Of a stretch of DNA of 64,000 nt, positions 44,835 to 55,940 are shown in pieces. Numbering within the stretch: position 1 is the stretch's first letter; each line of letters opens with the position of its first letter. Source of the DNA: Cryptomeria japonica. Its lineage: Eukaryota; Streptophyta; Pinopsida; Cupressales; Cupressaceae. Under the pieces are notes generated by a model, which worked only from the letters and a program-made list of their open reading frames with translations, ran no database searches and had not been told where the DNA came from. Where the stretch lies: NCBI RefSeq assembly GCF_030272615.1, contig NC_081413.1, positions 601,024,709 to 601,088,708 on the forward strand, in the 5' to 3' direction. The translations under genes and the position numbers were made by a program.

Positions 44835-47800
44835 ATGAAGTCCACAATACATTTGTTTGGGAATGTTTTTAGCTTGGCATCCACTGAACCCATAGTTAGT
44901 GATACCGATCTAAAAGGGGAAAATCTTGAGGTGTTCAAAGAAAGGGTGCTTAAGGGAATTGATAAATATTTTGGTGTGGAGATTTTGAGTAGTGGCCTCA
45001 TAGAAGCGGCATCTTTCCCTCTAGCCATTCCTTGCCCATAATTGATTCGGGAATGTATCGCTAGGTATGACCCAGTGTCTGAAACCATTAGGAGAGAAAA
45101 TGGTGAAACCCTTCTTGCCATAAATCGTGAAGTAATTTCCTCAGTCTTCAAGATACCTAATTACTAGTTCTCCAACTTTTTCCCTACTCAGTCAATCACC
45201 GAGTTCAACGTAGACAGAACCAAACATCGTAATAATGTAGCAAAATTCTGGTTGAAGGTTCCTCAAAGAGGTGGTTCCAGGTTACCAAATAATCCTAATA
45301 AGAATCCCATGTTGCCTCACATTCATGATGTTATGCTTTTGTTGCACCAGGCCAAGGGATCTGCTGAAGCTTATAGCTTCGATGATTGGATTTATTGCTA
45401 TGTACAACTGGTTTTGGAAGGGAAGCAATATTTGAATTGGGCTGAATTGATTGTTGATTCAATGAGAGAACAATTGAGTATGGCTAAATAGTTCAAACAA
45501 AACTTCTTTATGTCTTCGTATCTCTTGTATTGTTTGGCTTGTGTTAAGGAGTTAGTTGGGATACCGAAAGAGCTCACTAAGGAGGATGTTTCCGTATATG
45601 AGTTCTATCCCATGCTGCAAAAGGATAAAGCCTTACAGGATTTTAGAAGGGTGCACAATGCTTTTTTGGGTGACATGTGTCATGAATTGAAGAATATGAA
45701 AGATAAAAGAATCTTCGAGGATGCACAGACTTTGATAAAGAGGTTTGGTAGTTTTTATATCCAGTTTCCATGCTTCTGTTACATAAGGGTAGGCGGCTTT
45801 GAAGAGGAGCCCTTCAAGCTCCCTCACTTTTGTTCAGATTGCTTTGTTCTGGCGGAGATATGCAGACAACTAACCTCTGTAATAAAAAAAGGCACAACCC
45901 AGGGATAAATGGGAGGGTCATTTTCCCATCCAATTGGGTGTGTTGTCCTACAGTTCGATGTCTGACGCTTTGAGTATTGGAGTTGATCTTAGAAATTTAA
46001 ATTTTTCCCTGTACCCTGAAAGGAAAGGTTTTGATAATAAGGGTTTTTTCTGAAGTCTTGGTCTAATGCCATACCTCCCAATGCCACAATTAGAAGATTT
46101 CTGGGAGGATTGTATAGATGAACTCAAAGTGTTCAAAAGGGGAAACATGAGGATGGTGTTAGAACAAGTCATTTAATTGCAGGTAAAGTTGGACACTAAG
46201 GGGCTCGAAGAGGACTATCTAGAGTTGTTCGAACCAGGATACTTAGCCCACGCAGAAATTGAAATGCCTCCAATTGACTGGGATGAGGAAGAGAAAGATG
46301 ATATACAGTTAAGGACCAGAGGAGTTTTAGAAAGGACTGCAGCATGGGTTGCCAATAAGAAAGTAGTGAAATTAGGCATTAAGTCTAATTCTGCGAGAAG
46401 TAATGAGGTCTCTCTACGTTCACCAGCGTCTTTCTAACAATGCTTCTATGCTTGTTCATGCAGGTAAGGATAACAAGCCGCCCTATCTTAGGCATAGGTC
46501 TAATTCAGCTTTGGATTTTTGTACTCCTCGGCATACCCAGTCCCAAAGTGCCCCTCAAAGAAAGATAGATCAAGCAAAAGATATAGGGATGAAAGATACG
46601 ATTCTTGATGCCCGAATATTTGAAGTTGAAGACTTGGATAGCGATGTTGCCAATGCCCTAGATTCTCATATAGTAACTGTGGCTATGACACTGCCTTCCA
46701 AAGTGATCGAAGGAACAATTAACTCTGGTGTGACTCCTAAGTGGTTGACCACTTCGGTGAACAGGAAGAGGAATTTTCTTCCCATGACCATTCTGATTCA
46801 GGAAATGGTCGTTAAGTACATAGAGAAGAGTCCTAAGCCGAAAAGGTTCAAGACTACTGCTCACCTGGACAATGATGAGGGAACTGGAAAATAGGTTGCT
46901 GAAATCGCCTCGTACAAACCCAAGGATGAAAACAAGGAGGCTAGCCCTGATGATTTCGAGATCATGAAGGTGGAATTGGGAAACATGAGTAGAGACACAG
47001 ACAATCATTTCTTCCAGGTATTGGCAAAGAAAATTCTCACCAGGTTGGAGAAGGATGGGCGAGAAAAGAGAGAGCTAAAGCGACACATAAATGTTCTGGC
47101 CTAGTTCATCAATAGTATTGGTTGCCTTGGGGCACTCCCAATATCTCATACTACAGAGAACTTAGACCCAACTTCATCGGAAAATAAAAAGTTAATGAGC
47201 CAAGTTCAATGGGCCAAGAGTATTACTGAAGCCATGGAGAAATGGATTGAGGGAATAATCAAGGATGGCAAGAAGTACATTACCGACTCTCGAGGGCTAT
47301 GCGATGAGATACAGAGTCTTATTGCTGAAGTTCAAAATCAGCTGGTGTCGTGGGAGGAGGAGGAGCATAAATGGCAGAATATCTTGCCCTTGTTTGCCAA
47401 AATAGAAGAATATGGAGTTACCAAGTTTTTTACGGAACACTCAATCAAGTTGGTGGCGGATGAATGTCAGCTTTTTGTGCTAAAGGAAACCATAATGTGG
47501 TGAGTGCTTACCTTCAAGTTTGTGATCATCGATGCTAAGACCTCTGTTTATGAACTTCAGGATCTCCAGTGTAGTATAGTTAATGATAACAAGGTGGTTA
47601 ACCCTGACCATGATTGGCAATTGGGAATTTGAGGGTTGAACACATAGGATGCAATCAGGTCTTTCTGAATAAACATGGAGAAAATCAAGGCCAAGGGTAA
47701 TTTCACTCTGGAAAATATAACAAGGGTGGCTAGGATTGAGTCTATGACTTTCATTGGAAATGATCAGCTGCTGAAACATGCCGAAAAGATGGTGAAGCAC

Positions 47801-47935
47801 CAGTGGAATAAGGAGGCAGTGAAGGCAAAGCTCAGCATGATGAAAGTTCTGAACCAATCCATTCTTCAAGAACTCACAACCGTTCACGATGCCCGTGAAA
47901 GCGGAGAGGATGATGATGATGGAAAAGTGGCATAA
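44835..47935 (+). pseudogene. Accessory ORF in the left LTR-like repeat
   Basis: The frame begins MKSTIHLFGNVFSLAS and ends DDDDGKVA at 47935, ~1030 codons if unbroken. Shared with the 61471 protein are the order YDPVSETI / NGETLLAIN, then a helical WIYCYVQLVLEG segment, then YIRVGGFEEEPFKLPHF and AEICRQL. The distal half is charged and probably coiled-coil (HKWQNILPLFAKIEEYG, LTTVHDARESGEDDDD). It has no motifs of Gag, protease, RT, RNase H or integrase. It is broken by stops near 45039, 45165 and 45489, a frame change near 45890, and several later stops. Most of these are absent from the right-hand copy. Function unknown. Confidence 0.65.
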
Positions 47936-48087
47936 TGCATTGATTCAGGCCCGGTTCCCTTTATTTTTGTAATTTCTCATGGTTATGCAAAGACTTCGGG
48001 ACATCTGTCCCAAAATACATCTTGTTGGTTTCATAACTGTTTATGGGGGAGGTCGATTTTTCAGGGAGACCTCTCCTATTCTAAAAC

Positions 48088-48093
48088 TATAAA
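48088..48093 (+). promoter_or_regulatory. Candidate LTR TATA box (left repeat)
   Basis: TATAAA sits ~150 bp after the accessory ORF stop and 550 bp before the repeat's end, a reasonable U3/R position. It is conserved at 59159-59164 in the right repeat. Confidence 0.45.
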
Positions 48094-48642
48094 TGAAGGA
48101 AAGATAGATAGAATAGGGGTTAGATTTGGTGACCAATTTTTGGTTAGTTTTTGTTTTTCCCTCTGTTTTGTGTATTTTCTGTTTTGTAGAAGGAAGAATC
48201 AGACTGCTAAATCTGAAATGGAAAAAGATTTATAGATGTATTATCATGCCTTTGTTGCATAAGAATATATATATAGAATGATCATACTGTTCTTGGAAGA
48301 AGGAAAATCTATGGGTTTTGAATCTGTGTAGATACATGTCTTTGTATATGTTTATCTAATCAAATAACAGTAAGGATCTTTCCATTGCAGAAAATTATTA
48401 TTCTTCTGGTATTCCTTCCTTTGATTGTTTGTTTTCTTTTAGAAAAGATTTGTGTTTGAGGACAGATTTGGTTTCTTAAATCTGTTCATTCTTTATTAAA
48501 CCTATGAAAATGGTGTACTAAACTTTGATTCAGTTTCTATCATCTCTTGCATTAAAAAGATAGGAAAAATTGCTTTCTCCTTTTTAGGAAACATGTGTGA
48601 AATATAGACCTCTCATCTAAGAATGAAGTAGGCAGCCTTACA

Positions 48643-49049
48643 TGCTTTCGGGTTAAAAGCTACTATTCAAATTAAAATAGTTAAAAGCATTCCTTGAAAA
48701 ACTGAGATAGGGAGCTGTACCTATGAAAAATTCAGAGGGAAGTGGTTTATACAACATTTACCCAACTGTTTAGTGAAACACTTGTCCTTAAAATAAGGCG
48801 ACAGAGTTCAAAATTGATCATTTTAAAAACTGACATATCCGTTCACTAATAGATTTTTGGCGACTCTTCTGGGGAGACTTAACAAAGAGAAAACTGAACA
48901 TTCAGTAGACTAGTATGCCATAGACATAACAAAATTGAGCCTATAATCGACAAAAAGTCATAGAGTTTGTTTTGTGAAAGACACAGTTCTATAATTCAGG
49001 AAAACTGTTGAGATTGAGATTTGCTTGAAAGAGCTTAGGATTCCTAAGG
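48643..49049 (+). other. Leader between the left repeat and gag
   Basis: No clear primer-binding site (no TGG start) follows the repeat, and no gene is seen. Confidence 0.5.
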
Positions 49050-50729
49050 GTGATAATACTGGATTCTCGTCCATATACCAGAGTGCAAAGGAGAGAAGGA
49101 ATAACTGATAATTGTTTTGAAGAATTACAAGGGTTGTCGTTTGCCACAAACTTGACTCCCAAAAGAAACACCAAGAGCAGACTTTCCTCTCCTGTCAGAG
49201 TTACTCCTATACCTTCTTCTTCAAATCCTTGGCAAGCACTAACGCTTACTGGAGTTCAAGCTCCTCCTCTAGTAACCATTTATTCTGTGTTCATTATGGC
49301 CCAACCATGGGGTGCTTCTGTTGGACCTCTTACTCTCGCAGCTCATAATCCACTTCCAAAAGGGGCAAGGGATGTCCTACCTAAATATAATGGAGACGAA
49401 AAAGTCTCAGTTGAAGAGCACTTGAATTATTTTAATGTAGCCACTAGGATTCTGGCAGTCCAATATGAGGTTGTGGCCATTAGGCTTTTTGCCCAAACTC
49501 TTAATGAGGGGGCAGCAGATTGGTTCAGTCATCTGCGGGAAGGATCCATAACTGACTGACAAACAATGAAAACCGCTTTTGAGAAAAGGTTCAAAAGTGC
49601 AGATGATGAACATTTGTTACTGGCTCAGCTAACACAAATGAAAAAGGAAATTCACGAGCCAATGAGGGACTATGTAGCCAGGTATAATAAGATTATCCAT
49701 AAAATTCCTCAAGCCAAAAGGCCAACCGCTGATAATCAACAATGTTTCTTCATAAATTCCATGCCTCCTGACGTGTTTTTCACCTTAGAAGAAGTAGGCT
49801 GGCTGATCTTGAGACTGCACAAAATGAAGCTATACAACTTGAAGATGATCTGATAACAACCGAGAAATGGAGGAAAGATGTACAAACCCCTCAAGGTCAA
49901 CCTTAGGCATCTACCTCTTCCACTGACCCTGTTGTTCAGCGGCTTGTCAATGATATGATTGCTTTGAAGAGGTAGATACCCAAGCCTAGAAGTTTCTATC
50001 AGGAGCCTTATCAGGAAAACTCCAAATCAGTATAACTATGGACGACCGTTGCAATTACCTCCTGCTCCACAAAGATTACAAATAGAGGCACCTCTTGACA
50101 AGGGTGTCATGTGTTCATTCCATCTTACCACAGATCATGATGGGGGTTCTTGTCTCGCTATGATAAGACATGTTCAGATGCAAAACACAAAAGATGAATT
50201 AGGTGAGTTCACTGAAGCAGAAAAAATTCAAGAGGTACCTGGTGACTCTGGAACATTCTACCTTGAGTATGAGTTAGATTCGGAAAGAGGTAGTAACATT
50301 TTGGTGACCCTTGAAGGTCCTACATGTGTGATTCTAACAAGGAATCAATGAACTTCCCAGTCTTCTTCTTTTGTGAATCCTTCTGGAAGCAATTTCAAAG
50401 GTAAAGATCTCCCAAGTAATATCTTTTCAAAGACCCCTGAAGTTAGGATTTTGCAAAGGAACCATGAAGATAACAATAGCTCTTCCTCTTCCTCCTCCTT
50501 TGACATCATTGAGTTTTGTAAAGCGTCTACTGTTCAACTTCCCACTATTGAGTATTTGAAACTGAACCCAAAAGAACTAGATAAGCTGGTCAAATATGTT
50601 AAGGGAGATTCTTCTTCGGAGTCCCTGGTACACGGATGTGTGGAGAATAGTGATTTAACTACTGTTGAAAAATCTTCATCTGTCCCATGCCCATTAGCTA
50701 ATTTGGCTGATCCCTATGCTTTTTTATGA
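49050..50729 (+). pseudogene. Gag of the 43862-59713 element
   Basis: One frame from 49050 is broken by stops near 49557, 49851 and 50349. A start at 49294 (MAQPWGASVGPL) is also possible. Capsid signatures are LPKYNGDEKVSVEEHLNYF, GAADWFSHL and PMRDYVARYNKIIHKIP. A degenerate Tat-like zinc finger reads CSFHLTTDHDGGSC near 50112. The frame ends LADPYAFL at 50729. The protease starts in the +1 frame just upstream, across a six-T run, so a one-base indel or a frame change separates gag from pol. Confidence 0.8.
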
Positions 50730-51250
50730 TGCTAAAAATGGGCTTGAGGTTGAGATTCTGAAACCTGAACCTTTCTACATATCCCTTCTCCTGAATGGCC
50801 AGAAGCTTAGCAATTGTATAATAGATTCCAGGGCATCAGATAACATAATGCCTTCACCTGTGGCTAGGTCTCTAGGTTTAACTCTCATGAAAACATTTGG
50901 GAGATGATTTTTAATGGATGGGAAACAGGTTCCTCTAATTGGACAAGTAAAAGACGTCCAGGCAGTGCTAGCAACATGCCCTGATAAAAGAGTAAAATTA
51001 ACTATCCTGGTTGCTGATATTCCTGCAAGTTACGAGATGCTTTTGAGTAGAACTTTTTGCAAGGATCTTGGAGGTGAAATCAAAATGGACTAGTCTGAAG
51101 CTATTATTCCCCTTGGAAAAAAGAGAATCAAGCTTGAACCTGAGCCGAAAAATAAGTACACTGTCTTTCCTTCGGACAACCCTAAAGCCCAGATTTTGTT
51201 TCAAGAATGTGAGTTTGGAAACTATCTCATCCTTGCACCTGGCGAAAGGG
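50716..51250 (+). pseudogene. Protease region of the 43862-59713 element
   Basis: Retropepsin-like FYISLLLNGQKLSNC is followed by IIDSRASDNIMP, where the usual DSG/DGG glycine is Arg. The frame stops at 50907 and continues with lower conservation to the aRNH domain. It is probably inactive. Confidence 0.7.
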
Positions 51251-51291
51251 AACTAGACAAAGCTGTTGACGAACTTGGCGAGTTGTGGTAG

Positions 51292-52107
51292 ATGGAATTT
51301 AATGGAAGTTGCGCCAACTCCAGCTCTGGAGCAGGGGTAGTTTTGTTGTCACCCACTGGTAATATTTTCCCGTTTTCTTTCAAGTTGGATTTTAAGAATA
51401 CTAATAATACTGCAGAGTATGAGGCATTATTATTAGGATTAAATGAGGCCAGATGTAAAGGTATCAAATTGCTCAAAATTAAAGGTGATGCAGAGTTGAT
51501 TGTCAGACAGGTGAGAAATGTTTATACAGTTAAGAATGATAGATTGAGACATTATAGAAATAGGGTTTGGGATGAGTTAGAATTCTTTGATGCTTTCTCA
51601 ATTGAAGCCATTCTAAGGGAACAAAACAGTAGGGCAGATTCGCTGGCCATTTCAGCTTCAATTTTACTACCACATCCAGACTTTAAGGATAATTCATATA
51701 GGATTGAAATGATTTATAGGCCTAGTGTCCCTGATAATGTAAATCATTGGCAAGTGTTTGATGCGGATGCACAGATGAAAGATTTCCTAGAATGTGTTCA
51801 GTCATTCTCCCAATCATATTTTGATGGTTCCGAAAATGACTGCAAGGAGTTTAGTCCAGACCCGGATGTTGATCCTACAAATAGTTTTATTCAGCTCAAA
51901 GACAACAAAATTCTGAAAGGGCTAGTGACTCTAGAGAGGTTTTTCACCAGAGATGATGCATTCATAGGCAAGAAAGTTCCCAAGGATGATGGGAAAGGAA
52001 GTTGTGAGAAAATAAATTTGGGCGATGAGTTCAACCCAAAAGAGGTAACAATTGGCAAGTGTTGTTCTACGGAGGAGAAGCGAGAACTTGGCACACTACT
52101 GAAATAA
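51292..52107 (+). pseudogene. Archaeal-type RNase H domain placed upstream of RT
   Basis: The frame carries MEFNGSCANSSSGAGVVLL, NNTAEYEALLLGL, IKGDAELIVRQV and REQNSRADSLA, the full aRNH signature set. The first catalytic Asp is Asn (FNGS for FDGS), probably a G-to-A change; Glu and the second Asp remain. It lies between protease and RT. In the Tat element at 38-42 kb, and in Tat elements as I know them, this domain follows RT-RH. No aRNH is seen between RH and integrase in this element. The frame ends with a charged tether (STEEKRELGTLL) leading into RT. Confidence 0.8.
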
Positions 52108-53434
52108 TACATTGATGTTTTCACTTGGTCCTACGATGACCTGAAGGAGTTTAGAGATGGGCATTTTTAGCATCAGATACCGTTGAAGCTAGGCTTCTCT
52201 CCTTTCAGGCAAAAATTGAGGAATTTCAACCCCATAATGGCGGATGCAATTTTTAAAGAGGTTGATAAAATGCTTAAGGCCAAAATCATATATCCAATTC
52301 ATCACTCTACCTGGGTAGCCAACATTGTGCCCGTAAGGAAGAAGAATGGGGAGATTTGTATTTGTGTTGATTTTCGTAATCTGAATTAGGCAAGTCTGAA
52401 GGACAACTACGCTTTACCTAATATGGACCACATTCTGTAGACGGTATCCAAGTCAGAGATGATGTCAATGTTAGACGGTTTTTCTGGTTACAATCAAATT
52501 AGTGTTGCAGAGCATGAACGACACAAGACGACATTCATCACTCTGTGGGGAACATTTGCATATAACCGTATGCCTTTTGGTTTAATAAATGTCGGAGCCA
52601 CCTTTTAAAGAGCTATGGATTCCTCTTTTAAGGACTTTCGAGATAGAATTATTGTTGTTTACCTGGATGATCTAATGATATTTTTGAAAGAGAGGAAGAA
52701 CCATCTCAAGGATCTAAGTGTAGTTCTGCAGCGTTGTTGAGAGCATAGAATCTCCCTGAACCCAAAGAAATCAGTTTTTTGTGTCACAGAGGGCAAATTG
52801 CTAGGACATATTGTTTCAAAGGAAGGAGTCAAGATTGATCCTGAGAGAGTTAATGCAATTCAATGTCTCAGTTTACCTTCCAACTAGACTGGAGTAAGGT
52901 CGTTCTTTGGTCAAGTGAGTTTCTTAAGGAGATTCATTCCGGAGTTTGTAGAAACTACAAAACACATCATCAGCTTGTTGAGCGAACAACATCCTTTCAA
53001 ATGGACTGAAGAGACCAAAGAAGCTTTTGAAAGAATCAAGGGTTTAGTTGCAAATGCGCCTACTCTCATTAACCTGGATTTTACAAAGGACTTCATTTTG
53101 TATTGTTATGCATCGGAGCATACAATGTCTGGAATACTGTTACAGTTGGATGAATCTGGGGGCCGAAGCACCTATAGCGTTCATGAGTATTCCACTCAAG
53201 AAGCATGAGCTTAAGTACTCAGTCTTGGAGAAACATGCCTTTGCCATAGTCAAAGCTATGAAACAGTTTCGGTACTATATTCTACACTCCCACTCTTTGG
53301 TTTTTGTCCCAGACTTCGCAGTGAAAAGTATTTTAACTCAGCAAGAGGTTGGACTAAATAAAAGAGCAACTTGGGAAACAAAAATTCAAGAATATGATTT
53401 AGATATTCACCCTACGAAGACAGTCAAAGGATAA
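52108..53434 (+). pseudogene. Reverse transcriptase and RNase H of the 43862-59713 element
   Basis: RT motifs in order are KAKIIYPIHHSTWVANIVPV, ICICVDFRNLN, MLDGFSGYNQI, WGTFAYNRMPFGL, VVYLDDLMIF, LNPKKSVFCV and LLGHIVSKEGVKIDP. RNase H follows (FILYCYASEHTMSGILLQL, then KHELKYSVLEKHAFAIVKA after a +1 shift near 53160-53200). Five or more stops interrupt the frame. The active site YLDD is intact as a motif. Confidence 0.9.
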
Positions 53435-53464
53435 GGCTTATGCAGGTTAATAGCAAAAAATGAG

Positions 53465-54721
53465 ATGGAAACAGAAGTCGAATTACCATTAACTCTTTTT
53501 GTTGGATTGCAGGATACTTGGTTCTCTAACATGGCTTATTATTTGACTTATGGCAGCTACCCAAGTCATTTGTCAGCAAAAGAACAAAGGAATCTTAAGT
53601 TAAAGGTTGCTAAGTATGTAATTTGGTGGGATGTTTTGTATAAGAAAGGTTGGGATGGAACATACTTAAGGTGTGTAGATAAACCTCAACAACAAAAACT
53701 TCTAGAGATTTACCATGGTGAAGCCTGTGGGGGACACTTCTCATTGTCCGTTACTGCTTTCAAAATTTTGAGGAATTGTAATTATTGGCCAGGCATGTTT
53801 AGGGATGCATTTATTTATGTTAAAGGGTGTGAGAAATGCCAACTCTTTTCCGGGAAGCCACATTTGGCGGCCCTGTCTTTAAGGCCTGTAGTAGTAGACG
53901 AACCTTTCAAACAGTGGGGCATTGATTTCATAGGGCCAATAAACCCTCATTCCAGTGCTGGTCATATATACATTTTGACAGCAACCGACTACTTTACCAA
54001 GTGGGTAGAGGCCATTCCCACTAAAAAGACAAACTCAGAGGTTGTGTGTAGTTTTCTCAAGGATTACATCCTAGTCCATTTTGGGGTCCCCCAAAAGATT
54101 GTTGTAGATAACGCATCGTATTTCTCTTCTGAGGAGTTAACTATGTTTTTCTATGAGCATCAGATTACCCTCTCACATTCCTCTGATTACTTTCCATCGG
54201 GTAATGGACTGGCAGAGTCCAGCAACAAGAACCTAATAGTCATCATGAAAAAGTTGGTTGACGAAAATGCTCGAAATTGGCATAAGAAGGTATATGAGGC
54301 TTTGTGGGCAGATAGAACCATGCCCAAGAGGGCCATTGGAATGGCACCTTTTGAGCTCATGTATGGGGTCAGCGCGAAACTTTCTTTACCTCTGGAATTA
54401 TCAACAACCAAGCTGCAGACAGTAGTGGAGGATTCTTTCTTTCAGAATACTTTGGAGAAAAGAGTTATGTACCTAATGAAGTTGGAAGAAGAGAGGGAGT
54501 TGCTAGTGGATAGAATCTCGAAGCATCAAAGTCGAGTGAAGAGGATTTTTGACATGAGAGCTTGGACAAAAGGTTTCCTAATAGGAGATGAAGTGTTGTT
54601 ATGGGATAAAAGGAAAGAGCCAAAGGGTGCTCATGGCAAGTTTGATTCATTATGGAAAGGCCCTTTCAAGATCTGTAAAGCCGTGGGACAAAATGCTTTC
54701 AGACTCAGCTACGTCGACTGA
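53465..54721 (+). CDS. Integrase of the 43862-59713 element (open frame)
   Basis: A continuous 418-codon frame carries a zinc domain (YHGEACGGHFS, CEKCQLF), a catalytic core (WGIDFIGPINPHSS, KIVVDNASYFSS, GNGLAESSNKNLI: Asp-Asp-Glu all present) and a GPY/F-like C-terminus (KGAHGKFDSLWKGPFKI, FRLSYVD). It would insert cDNA into the genome. It is the only pol domain of this element without a stop, although its upstream fusion partners are broken. Confidence 0.9.
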   Translation: METEVELPLTLFVGLQDTWFSNMAYYLTYGSYPSHLSAKEQRNLKLKVAKYVIWWDVLYKKGWDGTYLRCVDKPQQQKLLEIYHGEACGGHFSLSVTAFKILRNCNYWPGMFRDAFIYVKGCEKCQLFSGKPHLAALSLRPVVVDEPFKQWGIDFIGPINPHSSAGHIYILTATDYFTKWVEAIPTKKTNSEVVCSFLKDYILVHFGVPQKIVVDNASYFSSEELTMFFYEHQITLSHSSDYFPSGNGLAESSNKNLIVIMKKLVDENARNWHKKVYEALWADRTMPKRAIGMAPFELMYGVSAKLSLPLELSTTKLQTVVEDSFFQNTLEKRVMYLMKLEEERELLVDRISKHQSRVKRIFDMRAWTKGFLIGDEVLLWDKRKEPKGAHGKFDSLWKGPFKICKAVGQNAFRLSYVD

Positions 54722-54929
54722 GTGGTTATGCCCTATACCTACAACGGGCAAGATCTCAAGCTCTACAAATTGTAAGTCCTGTGGTTGAGAGTTTTGTATA
54801 TAGTAGCTTAGGTGTTCTTAATTGTGAGTCACCTTATCCTTTCCCCTTTTTGTTTTTGGTCATGCGAAACCAGAGATTAGGAGTTATTTGCATTTCCCTC
54901 TGTAAAATACAATCCCCAGTTAGAGCCAA
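54722..54929 (+). other. Gap between integrase and the right repeat
   Basis: 208 bp. The most purine-rich stretch (AACCAGAGATTAGGAG near 54868) lies ~45 bp short of the repeat, so no proper polypurine tract abuts 54930. Confidence 0.5.
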
Positions 54930-55400
54930 TGTTACTATGTCATTTATTCCTCATGACAAGAGTGAGTCATCCTATAAAACTTTCATTTAGAGTCCTTATT
55001 TTTCTTGTGATACCTTGGTTCAAGCCCCTAGTACGTCTGTAAATCCTTTTTCAATCAAATGTCAAGTTTAGGTAATTGGTTGAACTCTGTGAACACGTTG
55101 AACCATCTTGAACCGGGTTCAACAGGTTCATTTAGGTTCCATAGGTTCATAGGTGTTCAGGGAGGTTTTTCATACTAATATTTTCTTTAAGTGTCTTGCA
55201 GCGGCTCTCTAAAGTTTCTCGTTCGGTGATTTGTTACTTTATTTCTCTCCAGGTTTTGAACTCATTGAACCAAAGTTCAAGAGGTTCAAACGTGTTCAAC
55301 ATGTTCAATATAGTACAAATGGTCAGCAGCTTAGTATAATTAATTTTCTCACCAAGATTTTCCTTGAGCGCGACATACATCTTGAACTACTTGAACGCTA

Positions 55401-55940
55401 ATGAAGTCTGTTCAGGATGTTCATATGTGTTCGAAGCTGGTGGGTCCCGCAGGTTTTAATGATTTGATGGTGCATTCATTGCCAAATATGAGGAAGCAGA
55501 ACCATGTCTTAAGTGACGTCAATCCTTGGTTTTTCAAAGTAAGTAATCATTTCGGGAACTGGCGGTTACTTCAAAAACGCCACCATGCATTCAATGCGTG
55601 TGTGCGATGTCCAATCCACAAACTTAACACACTCAGACTGAAAATTGGAATTATTGCATTCAATGTTTCCATATCATTGCCTTCACTAATAAGGTATGAA
55701 GGATTGTTAGTGCTCCGCATTTGTTCCCTGCTATTGTGTTTTTGTTTTTCCTGGATAGGAGTCTTGTTTGCTGCTAAGTCATCGTTTGGTTGTTCAACTA
55801 TAAAGGTTAGTTCTTTTCTCGTTCTCTCCAGTAGTTTTTGCTTGCATTTTCTCTCTCATAGAAATTTTTTCTGCAATCGGTTTAGGCTTACTGCTTTGAA
55901 GTATGAAGTCCACAATACATTTGTTTGGGAATGTTTTTAG
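55401..55940 (+). CDS. Short ORF upstream of and overlapping the accessory ORF (right repeat)
   Basis: A 179-codon open frame starts MKSVQDVHMC and contains a hydrophobic SWIGVLFAAKSS segment. It overlaps the ATG of the accessory ORF in another frame. In the left repeat the equivalent frame is kept apart from one stop (TAG near 44493). A donor-like AAGGTTAGT (AAGGTGAGT in the left repeat) sits near 55805, so part of it could be a 5' exon. Function unknown, possibly non-coding. Confidence 0.3.
   Translation: MKSVQDVHMCSKLVGPAGFNDLMVHSLPNMRKQNHVLSDVNPWFFKVSNHFGNWRLLQKRHHAFNACVRCPIHKLNTLRLKIGIIAFNVSISLPSLIRYEGLLVLRICSLLLCFCFSWIGVLFAAKSSFGCSTIKVSSFLVLSSSFCLHFLSHRNFFCNRFRLTALKYEVHNTFVWECF

Larger units (their letters stand above)
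43862..48642 (+). repeat. Left 4.78-kb LTR-like repeat
   Basis: Contents in order: a TATAAA at 43905-43910; a zone of 18 GTTCA/TGAAC pentamers (44013-44364); a broken short ORF (~44365-44872); the long accessory ORF (44835-47935); a second TATAAA at 48088-48093; and 0.55 kb of terminal sequence. If the second TATA is the LTR promoter, the accessory ORF lies in U3. Confidence 0.75.

Noticed and set aside
50712-50720. TTTTTTA as a -1 frameshift slippery site
   Set aside because: The downstream protease is in the +1 frame relative to gag, so a -1 shift would not reach it.
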